A DNA stretch of 64,000 nucleotides, taken from VXNE01 sp965206615 (GTDB lineage Bacteria > Pseudomonadota > Gammaproteobacteria > Pseudomonadales > Azotimanducaceae). A program made the position numbers and the translations under genes. Position 1 is the first letter of the stretch. Each line of letters opens with the position of its first letter. This document shows, piece after piece, positions 1-8,504 of this stretch. A model generated the notes under the pieces. It did no database searches, was not told where the DNA came from, and saw only the letters and a program-made list of their open reading frames with translations. The stretch spans positions 124,001-188,000 of the forward strand of contig OZ242219.1 of the NCBI GenBank assembly GCA_965206615.1, given 5' to 3'.

Positions 1-2
1 GC

Positions 3-983
3 TGGTACACCCGGCTGCGCGCCCCTGATGTCACCAGCGCCGAGCGCCACGAGTTCAACCAGTGGCTCGCGGCGGACATCGAGCACGAACTGGCCTACGC
101 GCGTATCGAGCAGGAATGGCACGACGTCGGCGCCCTGGAGTCCTGGGCGCGCGACGAGCTCAGCCAGTTGAACCTTGCGTCCGCAAACCGTACGCGGCGG
201 TCCCGCGCCATGTGGATCACGGGCCTGGCCACGGCAGCGTCACTTCTGCTGGCAGTCCTCTGGTGGCAGGGCATTGGGCCACCAGGTACCCCGGTCATGA
301 CCATTACCACCGCCAAGACCGAGCAGCGCCAGCTGGCGCTCGACGACGGCTCGCGGCTGCACGTCAACACCGCCTCCGACCTGGAGGTCCGCTATACCCC
401 GAGGGTTCGCGAGGTCATCGTCAAGCGTGGCGAAAGCGTGTTCGACGTCGATCACGACGCCGCGCGGCCGTTTGTGGTGCGCGCCGGTGCGCACAGCGTG
501 ATCGCCGTCGGCACCCGCTTCGCCGTGCGCCGGGGGGACGACGACGAGTGGGCAGTCACCGTGATCGAGGGCCGGGTTGCCGTGGTGCCCGGCCTCCCCG
601 AGGACTTCACCGCCATCCTGTCCCAACGAGCGCCTCGAATTTGGCAGGACGGGGTGATACTCGATGCCAACGAACAGTTGAAGATCGACTCGTCCGGCCG
701 GATCAGAAACGAACAGCAGACCGATGCCGAAGCCGCTACCGCCTGGCAGCAGGGCATGCTGAGATTTCACAACACGCCGCTGCGCGTGGCGGCGAGGGAA
801 ATCTCACGCTATACCCATAGCGAGGTGCAGGTGGCCGAGGGGGTGCCTGACTACCCGGTCACAGGGATCATCCATATTCGCGACCGCGAATCGATGGTGA
901 CCCTGCTCGGCGAAGTCGTTCCGGTGACCCCGCAGGACAATGCCGCCGGTGTCACCATCCTGTATGAAGCCCGTTCACCCTAG
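3..983 (+). CDS. FecR-family anti-sigma factor, 5' end outside window
   Basis: The reading frame is open from the left edge, so the true start lies upstream. The first residues match the N-terminal DUF4880 region of FecR proteins (tryptophan, RL, PD, then ER..F..WL). A single hydrophobic segment (WITGLATAASLLLAVLW, encoded near 213-263) would span the inner membrane. The periplasmic FecR domain follows, with the dense L-DDGS--VN and VGTRF-type signatures. Members of this family hold an ECF sigma factor in check and relay a signal from an STN-bearing TonB receptor. Such a receptor gene starts 22 bases downstream, so the two are probably co-transcribed. The sigma factor gene is expected just left of the window. 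Function is well supported; the ligand is unknown. Confidence 0.9.
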   Translation, partial: WYTRLRAPDVTSAERHEFNQWLAADIEHELAYARIEQEWHDVGALESWARDELSQLNLASANRTRRSRAMWITGLATAASLLLAVLWWQGIGPPGTPVMTITTAKTEQRQLALDDGSRLHVNTASDLEVRYTPRVREVIVKRGESVFDVDHDAARPFVVRAGAHSVIAVGTRFAVRRGDDDEWAVTVIEGRVAVVPGLPEDFTAILSQRAPRIWQDGVILDANEQLKIDSSGRIRNEQQTDAEAATAWQQGMLRFHNTPLRVAAREISRYTHSEVQVAEGVPDYPVTGIIHIRDRESMVTLLGEVVPVTPQDNAAGVTILYEARSP

Positions 984-1004
984 GCCAGTTCAGATTACCT
1001 GGGG

Positions 1005-3728
1005 ATGAGGAGGGACAGTCTAGGGTTCGGTCGGATCCGTGCGTCGTATCTGTGGAAAGGCGCAGTCCTGACATTTGTTCTAGGTGTCGGATGGGCCTGT
1101 CTCGCTGATACGTCCGACTCCAGAGGGGGACGCATGGACAAACAACCGACCAATCAACTCAATGCCGTCAGGCATTTCGATATAGACGCACAGGAACTTC
1201 CTGCCGCGCTGCTCCAGTTCGGCGAACAGGCGGAGCTGACGGTGATGGTTCACCACCATGCCAGCGGCAACACGCCGGGTCTGCAGGGTGAATACACGAC
1301 CGACGAAGCGCTGCAGCAACTGCTGGCCGGTACGGCCCTGGAATACCGCATCAAGGGTGAGGCTATCATCGTCACGCGACTGCAGTTGGTGGCCGAACTG
1401 ACGCCCGACCCGCGGACAACAAAAGCACCACTGCTGAAACGCCTGGGCACGGTCATCGCCGCGGCCATATTCGCCACTTCCGGCGCGGCGGCCATCGCGG
1501 CGGACGACGCAACCACTGATTCGAATGAGGTGGTTATCGAGGAGATCGTCGTCACAGCGACCAAGCGCGACACGTCGCTGCAGGATACAGCGATCGCCAT
1601 CACGGCGTACACGACGGAACATCTGGATCGCCAGGGGATCGAGAACTTCGACGATTTTGCGCGGCAGACGCCTGGAGTGAACCTTACCGGTCCCAGGAAC
1701 TTTCAAAAGTTTACCATCAGGGGTGTCCAGACCGCCACATCCCTGAGCGGCGTCGGCGATCAGAAACCAGTCGCCGTGTATTACGATGAAGTGCCGGTGA
1801 CTAGCTTCTCTATCTTCACACCCGATCTCCGCTTGTATGACGTGGAACGCGTTGAAGTCTTGAGGGGACCCCAGGGAACGTCCTTCGGTTCCGGTTCTCT
1901 GAGCGGCGCAGCTCGCGTCATCACCAACAAGGCAAACCTGGATGGGTTCGATGCGTCGGTTCGGGTGGACGTAGGCTCGACGGACGGTGGTGGTATCCGG
2001 CAGCGATACAACGGGATGGTTAATATACCTGTTTCTGACAGTGTTGCACTGCGTTTGGTGGGTTATGTGCGGGACGAGGAAGGTTACATCGATAATGTGG
2101 GTGCGTGGGGCCAACCGGGCGTCGAAGACCATAACGATTCGGAAGAGTGGGGCGCGCGAGCTTCACTTCGCTGGGAACCGAACGATCGATCCGCGCTCAC
2201 CTTCTCCATCATGCGTGACGACAAAAATGCTGCAACCGAACAGGACACAACGCAACCTGCGCTCGGAAAAAATAAAACGGCGGGCCATGAATCAGAGGGG
2301 ATCTGGCTTGAGAACGATCATCTCAACCTCAACTTCGAGTACGATTTACCCTGGGCGCAACTCGTTTCCTCCACCACCTGGGCGATGAGTGAGCATTACT
2401 GGGATCTGGTTCTGGACGGTTTTTTTGTGGACGTCATGCCGTTTCATTACAATGAAACGCTAGACCAGGATGCTTTCGTGCAGGAACTTCGCCTGGTCTC
2501 TTCACATGGCGGCAAGGTAGAGTGGCTGGCAGGACTTTTTTATCTAAATCGTCAAACCGATTTCCTTGGCTCTCTCTACACTTCAAGGGAGTTCCTGGAT
2601 TCCGAGGCAATCGATTATTCGGGGCTGCCACACCCCCGACCCTTGGCTGGTGTCTCTATGGATATTGTTTTCCGCGATATTGAAAACAACGAGGCGGCAT
2701 TTTTCGCGGAGTTGAATTATCACTTCACAGAGACGCTGAGTCTGACGGCAGGGGTTCGCTACACCGAGTTCGAGTTTGACGACCAAACGGTTGCCGGCAA
2801 CTCTACCACCGTTATTGATATGGTATTGGCAGGGGAGGCCGGCGTCGCGACCTGGGCACCCCGTCCCCCGGCCCGTGCAACCACGGGTAAGCAATCCGCG
2901 ACGACAGCGAAGTTCAGCATCAACTGGAAGCCCAACGATGACCAAACGTTCTATTTCACGTCGGCACAGGGTTTCCGTCGTCCGCACCCGAACGCCGGTG
3001 CGTATAATAACGGCGGCAGATCGCTCGTTGATCCTAACGACCCCACGATAATTCCACTAGGGAGTGACTCCGATGAGCTTTGGAATTATGAGCTGGGTGC
3101 GAAGACGCGATGGCTGGATGGTCGATTGCAGGCCAATGTCGCGGCCTATTTCATCGATTGGCCGGCCATCCAGGTAGGCTTAACGCGTCAGTCTGACGGT
3201 TTTCCCTATACCGGTAATTCTGGCGATGTGGAGTCTAAAGGGATAGAGGCGGAGTTGCTTTACTGGCCCACCGCTAACCTGCAACTTGGTCTGAACCTCA
3301 CCTTTGCATCTGCGGAAGTTGTGTCTTTGACCGAGGCGCAGGCTATCGGGGCCGGTGCGGTCAAGGGTAGCCCGATGGCCGCTCCCGAGAGACAGGTCTC
3401 TGCATTTGCGCAGTACACCTACCCGTTAGGCAGCGGTGGTGCGATCTATAGCAGGGTGGACGTGCAGCATGTCGGTGAGTACCCGAATGCACTGCCCAAT
3501 ATAGCGGGTTCTTCGACACCCAACACGAACTTTCAATATACGGATGCCTTCGAAAATGTGAATCTCCAGGTCGGCTGGGAAACGGATAAGTACACCCTGG
3601 CGCTGTATGGTGAAAATGTGCTCAATAACGACGATTTGATTTATGTGAATCCGGATTTCTTTACTTTCAACCGGTTTCGAACACTGCGGCCGCGAACCAT
3701 CGGTTTGAGAGCGGACTGGTATTTCTAG
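1005..3728 (+). CDS. TonB-dependent outer-membrane receptor with N-terminal STN domain
   Basis: The protein has 907 residues. Order: signal-like segment (about 1-34), STN signalling domain (about 56-125), a second signal-like hydrophobic stretch (about 145-166, ending AAAIAAD), TonB box (EEIVVTAT, about 179-186), plug domain with the VERVEVLRGPQGT hallmark, then a long beta-barrel ending in an aromatic F. It should import a large or hydrophobic substrate across the outer membrane using TonB energy. With the FecR protein upstream it should also signal to an ECF sigma factor. The second signal-like stretch after the STN domain is odd and suggests fusion of two genes. An alternative ATG at 1134 would drop the first signal peptide. 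Base composition is visibly less GC-rich than most of the window, which hints at acquisition. The substrate cannot be told from the sequence. Confidence 0.92.
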   Translation: MRRDSLGFGRIRASYLWKGAVLTFVLGVGWACLADTSDSRGGRMDKQPTNQLNAVRHFDIDAQELPAALLQFGEQAELTVMVHHHASGNTPGLQGEYTTDEALQQLLAGTALEYRIKGEAIIVTRLQLVAELTPDPRTTKAPLLKRLGTVIAAAIFATSGAAAIAADDATTDSNEVVIEEIVVTATKRDTSLQDTAIAITAYTTEHLDRQGIENFDDFARQTPGVNLTGPRNFQKFTIRGVQTATSLSGVGDQKPVAVYYDEVPVTSFSIFTPDLRLYDVERVEVLRGPQGTSFGSGSLSGAARVITNKANLDGFDASVRVDVGSTDGGGIRQRYNGMVNIPVSDSVALRLVGYVRDEEGYIDNVGAWGQPGVEDHNDSEEWGARASLRWEPNDRSALTFSIMRDDKNAATEQDTTQPALGKNKTAGHESEGIWLENDHLNLNFEYDLPWAQLVSSTTWAMSEHYWDLVLDGFFVDVMPFHYNETLDQDAFVQELRLVSSHGGKVEWLAGLFYLNRQTDFLGSLYTSREFLDSEAIDYSGLPHPRPLAGVSMDIVFRDIENNEAAFFAELNYHFTETLSLTAGVRYTEFEFDDQTVAGNSTTVIDMVLAGEAGVATWAPRPPARATTGKQSATTAKFSINWKPNDDQTFYFTSAQGFRRPHPNAGAYNNGGRSLVDPNDPTIIPLGSDSDELWNYELGAKTRWLDGRLQANVAAYFIDWPAIQVGLTRQSDGFPYTGNSGDVESKGIEAELLYWPTANLQLGLNLTFASAEVVSLTEAQAIGAGAVKGSPMAAPERQVSAFAQYTYPLGSGGAIYSRVDVQHVGEYPNALPNIAGSSTPNTNFQYTDAFENVNLQVGWETDKYTLALYGENVLNNDDLIYVNPDFFTFNRFRTLRPRTIGLRADWYF

Positions 3729-3757
3729 GATGAGCGGCGCGAAAGAAAGGAAGAGCG

Positions 3758-5419
3758 ATGAAAGCACAGTTGGCTGTTGCACTTGCTTTGGTTTTAGGCG
3801 TGGCGACTATTCAAACTATTGCTTCTCCCGTCAATGAACGGCTCGCGGTCGAGGGTGGCTGGATCGAGGGCGTTGCTGATGCAGACGGGTTGAATCGGTA
3901 TCTCGGTATCCCTTACGCGGCTGCGCCCGTAAACGAACGCCGCTGGGCGCCACCGGCACCAGTAGAGGCGTGGCCGGGTGTTCTCGGCGCAGGCCGGTAT
4001 CGATCGAAGTGTGTTCAACCGAAAGAACCTAACGAGTTTTATCGTGCTGGTGGGGCAACACCAGGTGATTCGATGGATGAGGATTGCCTTCACCTGAATG
4101 TCTGGACGCGGGCGACATCGACAGATGACAGGCTGCCTGTGATGGTTTGGATCCACGGCGGCGCGCTTGTGAGGGGCGCCGGTGAGCTCTATCCCGGTGA
4201 TGAACTGGCCAGGATGGGTGTTGTCATAGTCACCATCAATTATCGACTGGGACCTTTCGGTTTCTTCGCACATCCTGAACTCACCGAGGAGAACAAGGGC
4301 CAGTCGGGAAACCAGGGTTATCTCGACCAGATCGCGGCGTTACGCTGGGTCCGCGACAACATCAGCAATTTTGGCGGTGACCCCGGCAATGTCACCATCT
4401 TTGGAGAGTCAGCGGGATCATGGAGTACGAATGTATTACAGGCGAGTCCCATCGCCCGCGGGCTCTTTCACAAGGTTATTGGCCAAAGTGGCGCTCGTTT
4501 TCTGCCGCTGCCCTACCTGAAACAACCGACCAGCTACGCACCGTCAGCCGAAGCCATGGGTCAGAAAATGGCGAGAGCTTTTGCCGGTGGCGAGGTGCTC
4601 GATCTGGCCAGTCTCAGAAAACTGCCTGCGAAGGCAATCATGCGTAACTATGAGAATGATCAGGAGGTCTTCAGTCCGCAGCTGAAAGGGATTCCGAAAT
4701 TCGATTGGTTTACGATTGTCGATGGGTTTGTTCTCCCGGAATCTATTCACGATATCTTCAGCCAGGGTAGGCAAGCGGACGTACCTGTGCTGATCGGTTC
4801 AACCGCAGATGAAGCGACCCCCTTCAACCCTGATCTGCTGGATCCTCAGATTGCTGCGAAACTGGACTACCGCGGCCTCATGGCAGAGGTGGTGGCAGCG
4901 CAGCTACCTGAGGTGGGCGAGCAGGTTTACGAACACTACCCGGACTCGACACCTGCACGGGCAAGGCAGTCATACATTGATTTCCAGACCGATTTCCTTT
5001 TCACGCAGCCGACGCGCGTCTGGGCCGATATGATGGCCAGAATCAACAGCGATGTTTATCTCTACTGGTGGAACTGGCATCCATCGATCCAGGGAGATAC
5101 GGGGTTGAAGGCTTTTCATGCGGCGGAGATACCCTACGTTTTTGGCAACTTGGGCTCGTTTATTTTCAAAATCGACGATCTCCCGGAGGACAGGCGTTTT
5201 TCGACACTGATGATGCAGATCTGGACGAACTTCGCAAAGACAGGAGACCCCTCTGTGGAGGGCCTCATAGAATGGCCCGTGTACTCCGCTGATAATCCGG
5301 AGATGCTCGTTCTGGGTCCGCGGATCTATCGCGTAGAGGGACTGCGGGCGGCTGAGGTCAAACTGATCACGGATGGGTACGAAGACAGACGGCGGGGTCG
5401 GAGTATAGTGCCGGAGTAA
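3758..5419 (+). CDS. Secreted type-B carboxylesterase
   Basis: A 553-residue alpha/beta-hydrolase of the carboxylesterase type B (cholinesterase-like) family. A signal peptide (about 1-22) predicts export. Visible hallmarks are the EDCLHLNVW signature (108-116), the oxyanion-hole HGGA (133-136), the nucleophile elbow GESAG with Ser218, the acidic residue Glu352 in ADEA, and His454 in FHAAEIPYVFGN. Length fits the family. It lies 29 bases after the TonB receptor gene on the same strand and shares its AT-richer codon use, so the two probably belong to one acquired unit. An esterase beside a Baeyer-Villiger-type monooxygenase would make sense if the oxygenase turned a ketone into an ester or lactone, but that link is inference. 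Confidence 0.92.
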   Translation: MKAQLAVALALVLGVATIQTIASPVNERLAVEGGWIEGVADADGLNRYLGIPYAAAPVNERRWAPPAPVEAWPGVLGAGRYRSKCVQPKEPNEFYRAGGATPGDSMDEDCLHLNVWTRATSTDDRLPVMVWIHGGALVRGAGELYPGDELARMGVVIVTINYRLGPFGFFAHPELTEENKGQSGNQGYLDQIAALRWVRDNISNFGGDPGNVTIFGESAGSWSTNVLQASPIARGLFHKVIGQSGARFLPLPYLKQPTSYAPSAEAMGQKMARAFAGGEVLDLASLRKLPAKAIMRNYENDQEVFSPQLKGIPKFDWFTIVDGFVLPESIHDIFSQGRQADVPVLIGSTADEATPFNPDLLDPQIAAKLDYRGLMAEVVAAQLPEVGEQVYEHYPDSTPARARQSYIDFQTDFLFTQPTRVWADMMARINSDVYLYWWNWHPSIQGDTGLKAFHAAEIPYVFGNLGSFIFKIDDLPEDRRFSTLMMQIWTNFAKTGDPSVEGLIEWPVYSADNPEMLVLGPRIYRVEGLRAAEVKLITDGYEDRRRGRSIVPE

Positions 5420-5478
5420 TCCTCGCGACTGCTCCTGGCTCTTTCCCTGGTCCGCACCAGCCTCTCGCGCCGGCAGTC

Positions 5479-7110
5479 TCAACGCAACTCGAATCCCTCG
5501 TAGCCGTTGGCCGCTGCGTCCCGACAGCGTGCCAGGTAGTCCTGAACCATCGGATGGTAGAGCAGCTCCCGGTGCTTGCCGGGAATGTTCGCGCCCATGT
5601 ACCAGGAGTCAGCCCGCGGCAGCAGAGTGAGTTCGGCCGCCTCCGCAATCACCTGGCTCCAGGACTTCGCGGCGGCGGACAGCGCCTCGATGCGAACCAT
5701 CTGACGCTTGCGCAGATGCGTCAGACAGTCGACGACCCAATCGCCCTGCACCTCGGCGCATGTGGGGCCGTTACAGAATGGCGCAGGGCTCTGGGGCCCG
5801 TAGAGCATCAGCATGTTCGGATAGTGTGGCACCGCCATGCCGAGATAGGTCTCCACGCCGTTCGCCCAGCGTTCCTTTAGCGAGATGCCATCGGTGCCGC
5901 GCAGATCCATCTGAGTGAAGCCTCCGGTGCTCGTATCGAACCCGGTTGCCAACACAAGCAGGTCGAGCTCATGTGATCCCGCGGCCGTGCGCACGCCGGT
6001 CGAGGTGACTTCCTCGATGGGTGATTCGCGCACGTCGACCAGCGTGACATTGGGTTGATTGAACGCCTCGAAGAAGTTCTGCTCGAGGGAAGGACGTTTG
6101 CAGCCGAAAGGATGCCGGGGCGCCATCGGCGCCAGCTTGTCCGCGAGAGCGGGGTTCTCGATGCGTCCCCGGGTTTTGTCTCGCCAGAAGTCGTAGGCCA
6201 GCCGGTTGGAGGTCTCGTCGGTGAGGATGTCGCTGAACGTCCCGACCCAGAAATGGAACCCGCCTTTTTGCCAGGCGGATTCGAATGCTGCCAACCGCTC
6301 CTTTGCGGAGACTTCGTGGGCGGCGCGTTCGTCCGCCACGATGTCGAACAACGAGCTGGCTGCTACCGCCCGCTGCCTGAAAACCTCGGGATAGTCTCTC
6401 TTGGCCGCTTGCTGGCGCTCAGCGTCGAGCTGGCGCTGGCGCATGGGCAACGCCAGGTTCGGCGTGCGCTGGAACACCGTTAGGTGTGACGCGACCCTGG
6501 CCGCTTCCTGAACCACCTGCACGCCGCTGGCGCCGGTACCGATCACACCAACGCGCATGCCGGTCATGTCGAAACCGTCCTGCGGCCAGTGGGCCGTGTG
6601 GTGACAGGGGCCCGCGAAGGTCTCTAGGCCTTTCAGGTCGGGGACATGCGCTCGCGCCGCAAAACCCATGCAAGGAATCAGGAATCGTGCGCGGGTCGTG
6701 CGACCGTCGTCGGTACTTACCAGCCACTCGTTGCGGTCATCGTCGAATTCACCGCCGGTGACCCGCGTGTCGAACTCGATGTCGGGGCTGAGCTGCAGCT
6801 TGTGGTCGGCGTACTCGAAGTAGCGGCGCAACTCGTTCCAGGCCGGGAACCGTTGCGTCCAGTTCCAATCCCGCCACAGCTCCTCGATCGAGAATTCGTA
6901 GTTCGGTACATGAGAATCCACCCGCGCACCGGGGTAGCAGTTCCAGTACCAGACGCCGCCAAATCCGGCTCCAGCTTCGAAGATGCGCACCGAGAAACCC
7001 AGCTCACGGAGCCGGTAGAGCTGATACACGCCGCTGAATCCGGCGCCCACGATCAGCGCGTCGAGTGGCCGATCGGCATCCTGAGCGGAAGCGGGTTGTG
7101 TCGAAGTCAC
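5479..7110 (-). CDS. Flavin-dependent Baeyer-Villiger-type monooxygenase
   Basis: A 543-residue class B flavoprotein monooxygenase. An N-terminal FAD-binding Rossmann motif GAGFSG (22-27) and a second, NADPH-binding GTGASG (191-196) flank the Baeyer-Villiger fingerprint F165-x-G-xxx-H171-xxx-W175-P. The family inserts an oxygen atom next to a carbonyl, making esters or lactones from ketones, with NADPH and O2. The full fingerprint makes this assignment stronger than a generic flavin monooxygenase. It converges with the carboxylesterase gene, which could hydrolyse its products. The substrate cannot be told from the sequence. Confidence 0.9.
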   Translation of the reverse strand: MTSTQPASAQDADRPLDALIVGAGFSGVYQLYRLRELGFSVRIFEAGAGFGGVWYWNCYPGARVDSHVPNYEFSIEELWRDWNWTQRFPAWNELRRYFEYADHKLQLSPDIEFDTRVTGGEFDDDRNEWLVSTDDGRTTRARFLIPCMGFAARAHVPDLKGLETFAGPCHHTAHWPQDGFDMTGMRVGVIGTGASGVQVVQEAARVASHLTVFQRTPNLALPMRQRQLDAERQQAAKRDYPEVFRQRAVAASSLFDIVADERAAHEVSAKERLAAFESAWQKGGFHFWVGTFSDILTDETSNRLAYDFWRDKTRGRIENPALADKLAPMAPRHPFGCKRPSLEQNFFEAFNQPNVTLVDVRESPIEEVTSTGVRTAAGSHELDLLVLATGFDTSTGGFTQMDLRGTDGISLKERWANGVETYLGMAVPHYPNMLMLYGPQSPAPFCNGPTCAEVQGDWVVDCLTHLRKRQMVRIEALSAAAKSWSQVIAEAAELTLLPRADSWYMGANIPGKHRELLYHPMVQDYLARCRDAAANGYEGFELR

Positions 7111-7172
7111 GCTAACCTCCTGAAAGTGTCCTCAAGCTACCACCATACTCATGGGCGGACACCCACGGAGCG

Positions 7173-7949
7173 TCACTTCCCGCGCCGGTCCAGGCGCCGC
7201 CTGAGGTCCGCGTTCTCGGCCCGGGCGGCTCGCAGCGCCGCCTCCGTCCCTCGCAGCGTTTCTTCCGTCCCGCGCAGCACTGACTCCGTCCCTCGCAGCG
7301 CTTCCTCCTTCTCCCGGGAGGTCAGCAGGTACTCGCCTCGCCGCGGGTCGAAGAAGCGCAGCCGCTCCCCCTCCAGCCGCAACTCCAGCCCGAGCAGGCT
7401 TCCATGGCACAGGGCGCCGTTCCGTTGCTCCAGGACCAGCGTCCGATACTCGCCGTCGGACCCGAGACGGCGGCCCTGCAGCATCGGCTCCAGATAGTCT
7501 CCCTGCGGGTCGAACTGCCAGTACTCCCGAATCCCCAGCTCCGCGTACAGCGCCTTCTTCGTCACCTCGTCCACGCGCCGCGTGCCGAGCGAAGTGATCT
7601 CCAGCACGAAGTCCGCCAGCTTCCCCTCCACCCAGGTCCGCCACACGCGCCGCTCCGGCAGCTTCGGTACTCCTAACGCCACGAACATGTCCGCCGACAC
7701 GCTCGCCCGAATGTCGCCCTCCCGGTAGTACATCATCATGTCGCTGCCCACGTAGACATCCGCGCGGTCCCGATAGAACTCCTGCAGGGGTTGCGCGGCG
7801 TCGACCGTGGCGTGCCAGTGGATCGGCGTCTCCGCCATCGGCTTACCGTCCGACTCGGGGTAGTCGGACAACGACAGGGGCTCTGGCGCGCCGGTCCGCC
7901 TGGCGGGCGTCGCATCGTCGTCGGTGGGAACGGTTTCGGTTTCCCGCAT
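7173..7949 (-). CDS. Uma2/DUF820-family putative nuclease with heptad-repeat tail
   Basis: About 258 residues with the Uma2 (DUF820) core of the PD-(D/E)XK nuclease fold: a VYVGSDMMMYY strand, DFVLEITSLGTRRVDEVTKK and YAELGIREYWQFDP. Members are common in cyanobacteria and in some proteobacteria and are mostly uncharacterised. The start at 7949 is chosen because GGGGAG sits 5 bases upstream and the reading before it is low-complexity. An ATG at 8174 is possible but unlikely. The C-terminus carries repeated LRGTE heptads (LRGTESV, LRGTEET, LRGTEAA) and then a charged coiled-coil-like end, encoded by near-identical 21-base units. The repeats could expand or contract by slippage. Biological role unknown. 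Confidence 0.8.
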   Translation of the reverse strand: MRETETVPTDDDATPARRTGAPEPLSLSDYPESDGKPMAETPIHWHATVDAAQPLQEFYRDRADVYVGSDMMMYYREGDIRASVSADMFVALGVPKLPERRVWRTWVEGKLADFVLEITSLGTRRVDEVTKKALYAELGIREYWQFDPQGDYLEPMLQGRRLGSDGEYRTLVLEQRNGALCHGSLLGLELRLEGERLRFFDPRRGEYLLTSREKEEALRGTESVLRGTEETLRGTEAALRAARAENADLRRRLDRRGK

Positions 7950-8504
7950 GGGGGACTCCCCGGTCGGGCCACGCCTCGATGCCCGGAACGCTACCACAGG
8001 CCCGCCGACGCGATAAGAGGCTCTCGCGAAGGCAGGCGGCAGGGGCGGCTCCGGGCATGCGTCGGCGCGGCAGGACGGCAAAGCGCGTGTTTTGCCACAA
8101 GCGCGGCGGAGATCATGCAGGACCTTCGCCCGTTGGGCCGTGAGACGTTGGCCTCGATGTCCGCTGTCCTTCACGAGCCTCGGCCGAGCGAGTGACGAGC
8201 CCGTGATACGACGGACATCCCTGGAGGTCGTGCCATGGCGGGCGTCCTCGTAGTGGCGAGCCGGCGCGCTTCGACGAGTTGGCTACCCGGGACAGGCGCC
8301 CGTCACACCAACGCCAGCAACCCTCGGTATGGAGAAATATCGACCTGCAAAGTCCATTTTGCATCTAAAAATGGTCCTGACGAGACCAATTTGACATCTG
8401 TGACGCGATTGCCAAGTGAGCGGCAAGCCTCCAGCCGAACCAGCGCGGTTGCATTCGTCATGGGTTGGCGCACCATAGGCCCCGTTTCGTCGGGGGGAAC
8501 GAGC
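7950..8504. other. Intergenic stretch, no gene recognised
   Basis: Between the divergent Uma2-like and DUF3604 genes. Several short open frames exist but none shows coding-like composition or a recognisable motif. The 8330-8410 part is more AT-rich than its surroundings and may hold promoters. I could not assign a clear -35/-10 pair. Confidence 0.4.
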
